64,000 nt of DNA, taken from assembly GCF_036924745.1 (NCBI RefSeq), contig NZ_JAZHSD010000001.1:1798001-1862000 (forward strand). Direction: 5' to 3'. This document shows, piece by piece, positions 17,275 through 25,841 of this stretch; the first letter of the stretch is position 1, and every line of letters starts with the position of its first letter. The stretch comes from Bradyrhizobium sp. AZCC 1693 (lineage in GTDB: Bacteria > Pseudomonadota > Alphaproteobacteria > Rhizobiales > Xanthobacteraceae). The position numbers were made by a program, and so were the translations under genes. The notes below the pieces were generated by a model that was given only the letters and a program-made list of their open reading frames with translations, did not search any database and was not told the DNA's origin.

Positions 17275-18615
17275 TCAGATCATCCCGCGCTCTTTCCACT
17301 TGGCCCAGATCGCCTTCATCTTGGTATCGAGCTTCTTCAAGGCGTCTTCGGGCGTCTCCGCGCCGGTCGCCGCCTCGGCGAAGGCGGTGTTGAGCAGCCA
17401 GGTCTGGTACGTGTCGGAAATGGGCGCAGTGGAGTAGCCGGGATAGCCAATGTTGGTCGCCCAATCGAGCACGTCCTCGAGCACCGCGTACTTCTCCGGC
17501 GGCACGGCCTTCTTGTCGTTGGAGATGAGCTGCTTGAGGTCTGCCACGGTCTGAGGGAAGCACGGGAAGTTGTAGAACTCGCTGGCCAGGAAGGCTTCCT
17601 TGAAGTTGGCAATGTAGTCGACCAGGAATTTCTGCGCGCCCGGGATATTCTCCGCGAACTTCCAGATCACGTAGCAGTCCATCACATGCTCGAGGCCCAT
17701 GCGGCGCACCGGACCCCTGGCGGCCTTGGCCACGGCGATCTTCTCGTGAATCGCCATCTTCTGATTCTCTCCGGTGCGCGTCACCGAGATAGCGTTGAGC
17801 ACCAGCGAGGAGCGGCCGGCGAGCATCTGCCGGTTGTTGGAGGAGGCATCCCAAGCCAGAACTTCCGGCGTCATGCAGTCCTCAAAGAGCCCCTTGACGA
17901 AGCGCAGCGCCTCCAGCGTGTTCTTGGAATTGATGGTGAGGTTGCCGGCCTCGTCCTGCTCATGCGCGCCGAACGAATACATGATCGCGCGCATGGCCAC
18001 GCCAGTGTCGATCTCGGCGGATAGACCGATGCCGACCGGAATACGGGTCTTGTCCTTGATCTTCTTGCCGCCGACACGGATGTCGTCCCAGGTGTCCGGC
18101 TTCATGCCAATGTCACCCCAGAGATCGGTACGGTAGTTCACCGGGTCCGGTACGTAGCTGTCGGAGAAGGCGAAGTATCTCTTGGTCTTCGGGTTGTATG
18201 TGCTCTTGATACCGAGATCGATCGCCTTGCCATTCGCCTTTTCGCATTCAGCATAGACGTCGTTCATGGGTACAACCTGATCCTCGAACACCGAAGGCGG
18301 CATGAGGAGCATGAAGAGGTCGTGGCCCTTCTGGGCCGACACCTCTGCTGCGGCGCGCGACTCGAGAAGAGCAAGATTGATGTTGTCGACGATCACCTCG
18401 GTGCCATTTTTGGCACCCCATTCCTTGGTGTAGGTGTTGTTGAACCACTTGTCGTAGGCGGGGACGAAGTGACTCCATTGCAGGATCTTCAGTGTCTTGG
18501 CAGCGCGAGCTGGCGTAACGTGGAAGAACGGTCCGACGGCTGCGGCTGCACCCACAGCGGTCTTGATGACGTCGCGGCGCGACAGGCCGTAGCGACGAGA
18601 TGCACGGGATTGCAT
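17275..18615 (-). CDS. Tat-exported extracellular solute-binding protein, family 1 (sugar-type)
   Basis: 446 residues. The N-terminus has a twin-arginine signal (LSRRDVIKTAVGAAAAVG, cleavage after TPARA near residue 38), so it is probably exported folded by Tat. The mature part is a family 1 (MalE/UgpB class) binding protein: LKILQWSHFVPAYDKWFNN at its start and mixed aromatic/acidic surface motifs typical of sugar or polyol binding. It is the first gene of the minus-strand operon 14379-18615 and delivers substrate to the two permeases. A palindrome, GATAAT-A-ATTATC (18697-18709), lies about 80 bases upstream. Confidence 0.88.
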   Translation of the reverse strand: MQSRASRRYGLSRRDVIKTAVGAAAAVGPFFHVTPARAAKTLKILQWSHFVPAYDKWFNNTYTKEWGAKNGTEVIVDNINLALLESRAAAEVSAQKGHDLFMLLMPPSVFEDQVVPMNDVYAECEKANGKAIDLGIKSTYNPKTKRYFAFSDSYVPDPVNYRTDLWGDIGMKPDTWDDIRVGGKKIKDKTRIPVGIGLSAEIDTGVAMRAIMYSFGAHEQDEAGNLTINSKNTLEALRFVKGLFEDCMTPEVLAWDASSNNRQMLAGRSSLVLNAISVTRTGENQKMAIHEKIAVAKAARGPVRRMGLEHVMDCYVIWKFAENIPGAQKFLVDYIANFKEAFLASEFYNFPCFPQTVADLKQLISNDKKAVPPEKYAVLEDVLDWATNIGYPGYSTAPISDTYQTWLLNTAFAEAATGAETPEDALKKLDTKMKAIWAKWKERGMI

Positions 18616-19161
18616 GTTTTCCTCCCATTGCTTGATCGTTCAGCGGGAGGTTTTGTGCCGGTCAACAGCAGAGACGAGCTCCCGCTGACTTTAGCTGATA
18701 ATAATTATCCCACGAACAGGCAATGTTGACAACGCGGCAACGGTGCTCTCATCCAGGAAGAACTCTGTTGCCCGATGGCAGCGGAATTTGTCCCTGACAA
18801 TCAGGCCCGGCTAGTCGCACAGTTCCTCGCGCCGTGGTGGCGCGCTTGATTTTCGGCTGCGGGTCTGCCGCGTCGCAATCTTACAAAGGTGTATATGGTA
18901 ATCAGCGGAATTAATCCCACGCAATCGATTTCATGAATTAGCTCGATTTTTCAATAGCATAGGACTAGGCTTCCTGGTCTGAGCGGTGCGCCATTCCGGA
19001 CGCGGGTTGCACTAGGCGCAGCTCTGGATCAATCACGACAAGGCGCAGGGCTGTGGCCATCGGAACGCAGCCCCCGGGACGCGGGAATGGTGCACCAGCC
19101 GGGATAAAGATAGACGCTGGAATTTGGGGAGATGCGCGATCACCTAACTGGAGGCAGACAC
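18616..19161. other. 546-base divergent intergenic region with a candidate operator
   Basis: It separates the divergent binding-protein gene (start 18615) and universal stress gene (start 19162), so promoters for both should lie here. The one clear element is a perfect 6-1-6 inverted repeat, GATAAT-A-ATTATC (18697-18709), a possible repressor site for the sugar transporter. No gene remnant was recognised; the 18.88-18.97 kb part is AT-rich for this genome. Confidence 0.4.
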
Positions 19162-19983
19162 ATGATCAAAGATATTCTTGTCAACCTGTCTTACGGGACA
19201 TCGCAAGATGGCGTTTCCAATTACGCTGTATCGGTTGCGGAGACATTCGGCGCACACATCATGGGGACCGCCTTCTATCCGGCAGTAGTCGGTGGCGTCG
19301 ACCTGTCGGCTAACTTTATTCGAGCCCAGCAAGCTGAAGCCCGAGAACACGCAGAGTCCGTGGCCACCGCGTTTGACGAGGCGACGCGTCGCGCCGGGGT
19401 TTCAGCCGAAACACGCAGAATTGAAACTGACGTCGGCGACGTACCAACCCAGTTTGCGCATATCGCGAGACGATTCGATCTTTCCGTCATTGGCCAATTT
19501 GAAAGGGACCGGGATCATCGAACCACGAATATCGTTCTTGAGGCAGCGCTGTTCGAATCCGGAAGACCGGTGCTCATCGTACCTTTTATTCAGAAGGATC
19601 GCCTCAAACTCGATCATATCATGGTGTGCTGGGATGGCAGCCGGGCAGCCGCCCGAGCGGTCGCCGATGCCATGCCGTTTCTTACCCGCTCCGGCACGAC
19701 GAGTATTGTTGTTGCCGACACTCAGAGCGCCAAAAGCGCAGACCTTCCGGGTGCGGATATCGCGACCCATCTGTCCCGTCACGGAGTAAATGCCACGATT
19801 GAGCGCATTCCCGTCAGCAAGATCGATGTTTCAAATACAATCCTGTCATATGCAGCCGATGCAGGTGCCGATCTCATTGTCATGGGCGGGTACGGGCATT
19901 CCCGGCTGCGGGAATTTATTCTTGGCGGGACGACACGTGGTATGCTTGCCTCGATGACCAAACCGACATTGATGTCGCACTGA
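19162..19983 (+). CDS. Universal stress protein, tandem UspA domains
   Basis: 273 residues, twice the single-domain length, so two Usp domains. The ATG at 19162 is taken because GGAGG lies 7 bases upstream. The C-terminal domain has the nucleotide-binding signature MGGYGHSRLREFILGGTTR near residues 242-260; the first domain lacks a clear copy. Cytoplasmic stress proteins of this family bind ATP or other ligands and are often induced by oxygen limitation or starvation. It is a single-gene unit, divergent from the sugar transporter and converging on the operon that ends at 20107. Confidence 0.88.
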   Translation: MIKDILVNLSYGTSQDGVSNYAVSVAETFGAHIMGTAFYPAVVGGVDLSANFIRAQQAEAREHAESVATAFDEATRRAGVSAETRRIETDVGDVPTQFAHIARRFDLSVIGQFERDRDHRTTNIVLEAALFESGRPVLIVPFIQKDRLKLDHIMVCWDGSRAAARAVADAMPFLTRSGTTSIVVADTQSAKSADLPGADIATHLSRHGVNATIERIPVSKIDVSNTILSYAADAGADLIVMGGYGHSRLREFILGGTTRGMLASMTKPTLMSH

Positions 19984-20106
19984 TCAACCGACGAGCATCA
20001 ATGTATGTCGCGACACATCGCAAAATGTCGGCGCAACGCTGAACGTTTCCTCAATTGACGGCCCGACCACCAGATTCCGGGAGAACCAATCCTTACGACC
20101 ACGCAA

Positions 20107-22731
20107 TCATCGATCGGATGCAATGGCGACAGGAATACGCCGGATATCCGGATTCATGACATTGCCGTTGACCGCGATGACGGCAAGCATGGTGTACTGG
20201 CCAGCCGGCAGCCGGCCGCCCAGATCGATCCGGAATGTCGCGTCGTCGCCGAGCAACGCGACATCGGCGAGCACGACTCGATCCTTGTCATCGGTCACCA
20301 CATAGCGACACTGCGGTGCGGCACGATTGCGCACGACGGGTGCGATCAACGGCAATGGCGTCCGCACCAGGCGATAGCTTCGCTGGAATCTATCGATCAT
20401 TTCGATCTCGCCCGAGAGCGTGACGCGGTCGCCGTTCCATTCCACCTTGGTGACATAGCCGTGCCGCGGGATCGCGTAGGCGTCGTATGATCCCACGCCC
20501 AGCGGGTAGGTCAGATCCCGGAAAGCCTCGAGCGCGACATTGTCGGCCGACCATTTCTTCAGCCGGTACGGTCCATTGGTGACCAGGAAGTGGCCGTGCT
20601 CACGGTAGAAGACCGCGAGCGCCGCCCATCGCTTGCGCGCCTCGTCGGCGGTCACCAAGGATCGCAGCGAGGCGGGACGGTATGCGTCGCGCTCGAATGC
20701 CTCGACCAACGGCACGAGCTTGCGTTTGAGTTCGTCAGAGCGGACCAGGTCGAGCCACTCGACATTGCGGCGCATGGCCTCTGCTTGCGAGAACGCCGCC
20801 CAGCCCCGGCTGACCGCCTCCTCCATGAGCACGACCAGATGCCACGGCAGCGTGCTCCAGGGCGGCGCCGCCAGAGCCTCCTGGTCTGGATTCTCCAGCA
20901 CCACCGTCAGATAGACGTCGATGACCAGCAACTCGCGAACGAAACTGACATCGCCGACGCGGAAGCTCTTGGAGGTGATGTCCGCGTCCGCGACCCGCAA
21001 TCCCGCAAGTGCCCGGCGCAGGGGTTCCGTTGCGGCGTCGACGACGGGGTCGTAATGCCCCTCATCGCCCTCGCGGCGAACGCCCCAGCGATACGCGAAT
21101 ATATAGGCATAGAGCAGATCGGCGACGGTCATGCGTGAACCGTCGTGGAAAGCCGAGCCGAGCACACGATAGGTCAATTTCGCAGCAGCGGACGTTTTTG
21201 CGCCGATCGGCTGCAGCCGGCCGTCGCCCGGCTCAGGCAACACCGCGTCAGCAGGGACGTGGATCACCTCCGTCACGGCGGATGGCTGGGCGGATTCACG
21301 CTGCTCGACGATGGGCTCCGCTGTGATGGACAGGCCAACAAAGGTGTAGACGACCATGAGCGCGGTCAGCGGAACTTGCGAACGAAGCGCGGCTCCACGT
21401 ACCGCTATCACACGCATCGCCTTGGTATGGCCGAGGTAGACCGCCGTGACATGGCCCGTCACGATCGCCGCAACCGCCGCGTACCAGGCAAAGCGCGCTC
21501 CGACGATCGCGATATCAACGCGGTAGCCGGCTGTGCCGAAGAGATTCCAGCCTTTGCCGAACGGATCGGACGCGAGCGGCACGATGTACTGGCCCTGGAT
21601 CAACAGGAACACCAGATAATGTGCCACGTGATAGCCGATGGCGATCGGGACGAGCGTCAATGCGAAGCTGCGGGCAAGCCCCATCGGCGAGCGAGCCATA
21701 GGCGTCGGCATGATCGCGCAGATCGCCAGGTAGGCGCCGAGGAACAAAAGCCAGAACCCCACGAGGCCGGCTGTCTTGATCGCGACCGGGGCGTGCTCGC
21801 CCAAGCCGGGGAGCGTGGCGCGAAGCCAGCTTTCGAGGTTCGACCATGTCGAGGTGCCGATGAGCCCGTCATAAAGCACGGTCGAGAGCAGGAGCAACAC
21901 GAATGCCATCATGGACGTCGAGACGGGCTCGTCGTCGAGCAGCCCTGCCCCGAATGGTCGAAGCAACAACTTCCGCCCTTGCGGCTGAACCTTCGCCTGA
22001 GTTGGCGCAAAACGGGCGAAGGTGCCGAACACGATGGTGAACACCTCGCCGTGCTGCATCCAGATGTCACGACCGAACACGAACATGCCGATCACGGTGA
22101 GGATCGAATACGCGGCGGCGAAACCGGCAATGTGAGCTGGCACGGCGGGGCTTGGGTAGACAAGCTCGATCCACGCAAAGGCGAGCAGCAGCAAGCACGC
22201 CGGCCAGACACCGAGCACCGGCCAGTACGGCAGCCGTCGCGACAGTTCGGTGCCGGTGGCCAGCCGATAGAGCCGCTCCGCCCCTTCGAACAGCGTCCGC
22301 CACGGATTGATCAGCTGCCACAGGTCTCCAGCGAAGGCCGAAACATAGGCAAGGCCGACCCAGAAGATGATCCACACAAGCGTTGGCGCAAGGTTCCGGT
22401 ATGGATTCTGATCGCCGATGAACCCGGCAAGTACCGTGACAATGAAAACGCCAAGCGCGACGAGCCGGAGCAGGAGAACAACACCAGGCTGTACGATCAG
22501 CCGGCCGGGCGCGGTGGCGAGCAGATCGACATGCGGGCCGCGACGGGTGACGGGGGCATGACGAACGAACAGCCCGAAGACGACGAATGACAATGCGACC
22601 GCGGCGGCACCTCCGAAGAGATAGAGCGAAAGCGGCAGCGGCAGATCATAGCGCTGGCCGAAGCCGTGGGCGGCAGCAGGTGCCGCGGTGCCGAGAGCGA
22701 CACAGGCCGCTGCTGCAAGCGTCCGCAACAT
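20107..22731 (-). CDS. Polytopic membrane protein with C-terminal solute-binding-like domain (unit C, unknown function)
   Basis: 874 residues from the ATG at 22731, seven bases after the cupredoxin-like gene; in-frame ATGs at 22779 and 22815 are alternatives without better ribosome sites. A signal-like start (CVALGTAAPAAAHGFG) leads into about ten membrane segments over residues 30-465. From about 487 there is a soluble domain homologous to residues 385-763 of the protein at 27834-30125; shared motifs are VPADA-x-x-PEPG, APPWS, LVTNGPYRL, TYP-x-G and LPAG-x-YT. That domain recalls family 5 (peptide/nickel) binding proteins (DGSRMTVADLLYAY, VTNGPYRLKKWS) but is not clearly one. Last gene of the nine-gene unit. 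Probably a membrane partner of the exported proteins encoded beside it; no function is assigned. Confidence 0.75.
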   Translation of the reverse strand: MLRTLAAAACVALGTAAPAAAHGFGQRYDLPLPLSLYLFGGAAAVALSFVVFGLFVRHAPVTRRGPHVDLLATAPGRLIVQPGVVLLLRLVALGVFIVTVLAGFIGDQNPYRNLAPTLVWIIFWVGLAYVSAFAGDLWQLINPWRTLFEGAERLYRLATGTELSRRLPYWPVLGVWPACLLLLAFAWIELVYPSPAVPAHIAGFAAAYSILTVIGMFVFGRDIWMQHGEVFTIVFGTFARFAPTQAKVQPQGRKLLLRPFGAGLLDDEPVSTSMMAFVLLLLSTVLYDGLIGTSTWSNLESWLRATLPGLGEHAPVAIKTAGLVGFWLLFLGAYLAICAIMPTPMARSPMGLARSFALTLVPIAIGYHVAHYLVFLLIQGQYIVPLASDPFGKGWNLFGTAGYRVDIAIVGARFAWYAAVAAIVTGHVTAVYLGHTKAMRVIAVRGAALRSQVPLTALMVVYTFVGLSITAEPIVEQRESAQPSAVTEVIHVPADAVLPEPGDGRLQPIGAKTSAAAKLTYRVLGSAFHDGSRMTVADLLYAYIFAYRWGVRREGDEGHYDPVVDAATEPLRRALAGLRVADADITSKSFRVGDVSFVRELLVIDVYLTVVLENPDQEALAAPPWSTLPWHLVVLMEEAVSRGWAAFSQAEAMRRNVEWLDLVRSDELKRKLVPLVEAFERDAYRPASLRSLVTADEARKRWAALAVFYREHGHFLVTNGPYRLKKWSADNVALEAFRDLTYPLGVGSYDAYAIPRHGYVTKVEWNGDRVTLSGEIEMIDRFQRSYRLVRTPLPLIAPVVRNRAAPQCRYVVTDDKDRVVLADVALLGDDATFRIDLGGRLPAGQYTMLAVIAVNGNVMNPDIRRIPVAIASDR

Positions 22732-22738
22732 GGCGGCG

Positions 22739-23122
22739 CTATTGCGGATAGACCTCGACAAGGACAAGCGGTGGCTCATGATGGGAAGGGCTGCCTGCGC
22801 GGTCGCGCGCATCATGGAGGTGGATGGGGAAGCGTCCGGTCGCGCGTGCCGTGAACTTCATTTCGGCGATCGTGCCGGCCTCGACTTTCTGCTCGATGTC
22901 ATAGCCGTGCAGGTGCAGGGTCAATGGCTGGTCCGTGCCCCAGCGCAGCTTGACTACGTCGAGCTGTTTGACGCGGATCAGGCGCATGTTCTGCGCCACC
23001 TTCCCGTGCTCGATCTTGAGGTCGAACGTCAGCTCCGCGGCTTGCGCGCTTACGCTCGGCGCGAGCGCACCCACCATTGGTATCAAGAGGCGTCGGCCCA
23101 GTGTAAGCGGAATTCGCAGCAT
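22739..23122 (-). CDS. Exported cupredoxin-like protein lacking the copper-ligand cysteine (unit C)
   Basis: 127 residues from the ATG at 23122, which has GGAG 7 bases upstream; an ATG at 23140 would add six residues. A signal peptide ends near SAQA at residues 25-28. The rest is a small beta-sandwich of the cupredoxin-like/EfeO type: LHLHGYDIEQ followed by GRFPIHLHD and SHHEPPLVLVEVYP. The position where type 1 copper proteins have Cys between strand and loop is Ile-His here, so a blue copper site is unlikely; the cluster of seven histidines may bind another metal form. It lies 18 bases after 23141-24289 and 7 bases before 20107-22731, so it is tightly linked to both. Confidence 0.72.
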   Translation of the reverse strand: MLRIPLTLGRRLLIPMVGALAPSVSAQAAELTFDLKIEHGKVAQNMRLIRVKQLDVVKLRWGTDQPLTLHLHGYDIEQKVEAGTIAEMKFTARATGRFPIHLHDARDRAGSPSHHEPPLVLVEVYPQ

Positions 23123-23140
23123 GGACCTGCTCCGACCCAT

Positions 23141-24289
23141 TCATCGACGCGGCTTGGACTCGACATCCGCGATCCGGTTGAACACCCAGTTCTCGTCATA
23201 TGGCGACGGCACAGCTGCCGGATCGCCGAGCGCGAACCACGTCAGGCGGCCGAACGGGTCCGTAAAGCCTGCGATCGGATTCCACGCTGCCTGCGGCCGC
23301 CCGTCGACCCCAAGAGCGAGCCAGCCATTCCAAGGAAAATCCTTGAGCTTCACCGTGCGGATGAACATCGGCGAATTGAAACCGTCGTGGGCGTCATACG
23401 CGATGTTCTCAATGCCAGCCGAGAATTCGGAATTGAAATATTCCCGCTTGACAGTGTAACCGGCAACGGTCTTGTGGCAGCTGCCGACGAGCATGCCGAC
23501 GAGGCCACGTTCCAGATTGATGCGCTCGACCGCGCCGTTATAGTCACCGGTCCGCAGGCGTTCGACATCGGATTCGATGCGACGCAGCCGCTCTGGATCG
23601 ACAATTGCATCCCCGAGCAGCCGATAGGCGGCGAACCAGCCGGTCCTGACCCAGCGCGGACCAAGCCAGCCGTTCAACGCCTCCCTCGCCGAGGCCACAA
23701 GGTCGGCGGCGTTCACCTCATGGATCGCGACATCCCAGTCGGAATCGCCTGCCTGCCATTCGGCGCGAACGAGGCTTCTTGCGAGCGCGCCTACCGCCCT
23801 CACCTTCAACTCGCCGACGATCGCACCGGTTGCCTCAGTGAGGCTGCCGAGAAGGCGCGCCTTCGCGGCTGCCGCCAGATCGACATGGTTGAGAAAATCG
23901 CCGTGAAACGGCGTGACCGGATAGGGATGCGTGATCAGCTCACTGGCCTTGCCACCGATCTCGCGGATCGCGGCCCGGGTAAGCGCACAGATGGACGCCT
24001 CGTCCTTCGCCAGCGGCGATGCCGGATTGACGCGAACAATCACAAACGAGCCAAACGACTCGACAGCGGTGATGGTCTCGGGCATCGCACCAGCAAATCG
24101 CGGCGTACCGCCAACATAAGCATGCATCTTGCCGTCGCGCAGGAGGTCGGCCGCTCGCTCGGACGCCACCGTCGCGATCTCGATCTCATGGGGATAATAG
24201 GACGGATAGACCGGCAACTCGTGGCCGCTGCGGGCCACGGTGATCGCGATGGACGTCATCGCGGCGATGAGAAGGCTGCATCTGGTCAT
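23141..24289 (-). CDS. Exported protein homologous to the N-terminal half of 27834-30125 (unit C, unknown function)
   Basis: 382 residues from the ATG at 24289. After a signal peptide the mature start GHELPVYPSYYPHEI matches GHEVPYYPSFYPQEI of the 27834-30125 product. Further shared blocks are the pair HPYPVTPFHGDFLNH and HRYPITPYHADYIGH, IENIA, LKD-x-PWNGW and AWNP-x-AGFTD. Two cysteines are conserved between the pair (ICALTRA/RCRAIEN and GSCHKTVAGY/RGCDRAVIGY), suggesting a periplasmic disulfide. No known family is recognised. It follows livF by 56 bases and ends where the cupredoxin-like gene starts. It probably acts in the periplasm with its neighbours. Confidence 0.72.
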   Translation of the reverse strand: MTRCSLLIAAMTSIAITVARSGHELPVYPSYYPHEIEIATVASERAADLLRDGKMHAYVGGTPRFAGAMPETITAVESFGSFVIVRVNPASPLAKDEASICALTRAAIREIGGKASELITHPYPVTPFHGDFLNHVDLAAAAKARLLGSLTEATGAIVGELKVRAVGALARSLVRAEWQAGDSDWDVAIHEVNAADLVASAREALNGWLGPRWVRTGWFAAYRLLGDAIVDPERLRRIESDVERLRTGDYNGAVERINLERGLVGMLVGSCHKTVAGYTVKREYFNSEFSAGIENIAYDAHDGFNSPMFIRTVKLKDFPWNGWLALGVDGRPQAAWNPIAGFTDPFGRLTWFALGDPAAVPSPYDENWVFNRIADVESKPRR

Positions 24290-24345
24290 TTGCCATCCGG
24301 AACGTTCAGACACGGCGTTTCGCAGTCGTGTCGGCTTGCGCGCAA

Positions 24346-25071
24346 CTAGCCGCGCAACGCCTTCATCACTTTTTCGTCGGCGAGCGCTTCCCTCGGCGAC
24401 CCGTGGAAGATGATCTCGCCACGGTCGATGGCGTAGAGCCGGTCGCCGATGCGCGTCGCCGCACCCAGATTCGATTCCGCCATGAGGATGGAAACGCCCA
24501 TCGCCTTGATTTTCATGACCGCCTCGGTGAAGCGATTGACCACGACCGGCGCCAGGCCCTCGAAGGCTTCGTCGAGCAACAACAGCGACGGCGACAGCAT
24601 CATGGCGCGCGCGATCGCCACCATCTTGCGCTGACCGCCGCTGAGGTGCAAGCCTTGACGCTGCAGCAGGTTCTGCACTTCGGGAAAGAGGCTGAACGTC
24701 TGGGCTTCGGGGTCTACCCGCTGACCGCCGTTACGGCGCTTGGCGACCTCATCGCCGAGCCAGCGACTGATCATCAGGTTCTCGCTCACCGACAAATCAG
24801 GAAAAACCCCGCAATCCTCGGGCGAATAGCCGATGCCACGTTTCGCCCGCTCGTGCGGCGGGAGCCTCGTCACGTCCTCGTCATCGAACAGGATCTGTCC
24901 GGCCCGGACGGGGAGAAATCCCATGATGCTCTCGATCGTGGTGGTCTTGCCCGCTCCGTTGCGCCCGACGAGGCATACCACTTCCTCCTTGTCGACGCGC
25001 AGCGACACGCCGTTGAGGATGTGGGCCGGGCCGCGGTAGGTGTCGATCGCATTGACATCGAGCACGATCAA
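24346..25071 (-). CDS. Liv-type ABC transporter ATP-binding protein, LivF family (unit C)
   Basis: 241 residues. Walker A is GRNGAGKTTT near residues 36-45, the signature LSGGQRKMVAIARAM, and Walker B LLLLDEAFEGLAPV, where the usual Pro after the catalytic Glu is Ala. The EGLAPV ending and the AESN switch region resemble the LivF of unit B (12759-13406). It overlaps the livG gene by 4 bases. Cytoplasmic ATPase subunit of the importer embedded in the nine-gene unit. Confidence 0.88.
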   Translation of the reverse strand: MIVLDVNAIDTYRGPAHILNGVSLRVDKEEVVCLVGRNGAGKTTTIESIMGFLPVRAGQILFDDEDVTRLPPHERAKRGIGYSPEDCGVFPDLSVSENLMISRWLGDEVAKRRNGGQRVDPEAQTFSLFPEVQNLLQRQGLHLSGGQRKMVAIARAMMLSPSLLLLDEAFEGLAPVVVNRFTEAVMKIKAMGVSILMAESNLGAATRIGDRLYAIDRGEIIFHGSPREALADEKVMKALRG

Positions 25072-25841
25072 TCCTTTCGTGAGAAGGCGTCGGTACCGGA
25101 AGAGCCGATCAGGATCATTGCGACCTGCTCGTTCTTCCTGATCTCGGCGGGGGTACCTTGCGCAAGAATCGCGCCCTGGTGCATCACGACGATGCGATCG
25201 GAATATTTGAACACGACGTCCATGTCGTGCTCGATGACCACGGCTGTTATGCCCTCGCCGCGCACGACCGAAGCGATCGTGTCCATGATCTGGCCCTTGT
25301 CGCGCGTGCTCACCCCGCTCGTGGGCTCGTCGAGGAACAGGAGCTTGGGCCGCAGCGCATAGGCGAGCGCTACGTCGAGCAGCTTGCGCTCGCCTTGCGC
25401 GAGGCCGCGCGCAAGCTCGTTGTGCTTCCCGGCGAGCCCGAATTGGTCGAGCACCCCGTCGGCTTCCCGCGTCACCTTGCCGTCGCGGCGGGCGAGCGCC
25501 GCAATGTTGCGGGTCTTGCCTTCGCGGGAAAAGATCGCCAGCGCGACGTTGTCGAAGGCGGTAAGGTCGTCGAACAGATTTACGAGCTGGAAGCTGCGCG
25601 CAATTCCTGCCTTGACGCGCTGGGTCACCGAGGCGTTGCTGACGTCCTGGCCCTGGAAGATGATTTTTCCGGAATCGGCGCTGTAATATGCGCTCACGAT
25701 GTTGCAGAACGAAGTCTTGCCGGCCCCATTGGGGCCGACCAGCGATATGAACTCGCCCTCCTCAATGGTCAGATTGACGTCGTCGACAGCATGCGTATCG
25801 CCGAAGTACTTCTTGAGATGGACCGTCTCGAGCAGGCTCAT
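25068..25841 (-). CDS. Liv-type ABC transporter ATP-binding protein, LivG family (unit C), atypical signature
   Basis: 257 residues from the ATG at 25839-25841, which overlaps the livM stop; a frame extending to 26879 is a shadow of livM. Walker A is GPNGAGKTS, Walker B LLFLDEPTSGVSTRD, and the switch histidine VIEHDMDVV. The signature is LAQGERKLLDVALAY instead of LSGGQ, like that of unit B, which supports a shared subfamily. Pairs with the LivF at 24346-25071. Confidence 0.88.
   Translation of the reverse strand: MSLLETVHLKKYFGDTHAVDDVNLTIEEGEFISLVGPNGAGKTSFCNIVSAYYSADSGKIIFQGQDVSNASVTQRVKAGIARSFQLVNLFDDLTAFDNVALAIFSREGKTRNIAALARRDGKVTREADGVLDQFGLAGKHNELARGLAQGERKLLDVALAYALRPKLLFLDEPTSGVSTRDKGQIMDTIASVVRGEGITAVVIEHDMDVVFKYSDRIVVMHQGAILAQGTPAEIRKNEQVAMILIGSSGTDAFSRKD

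Noticed and set aside
21145..24349. Long plus-strand frames of 481 and 553 codons
   Set aside because: They lie antisense to the unit C genes, have Arg/His/Asp-rich composition typical of GC-rich shadow frames, and lack ribosome sites and family motifs.
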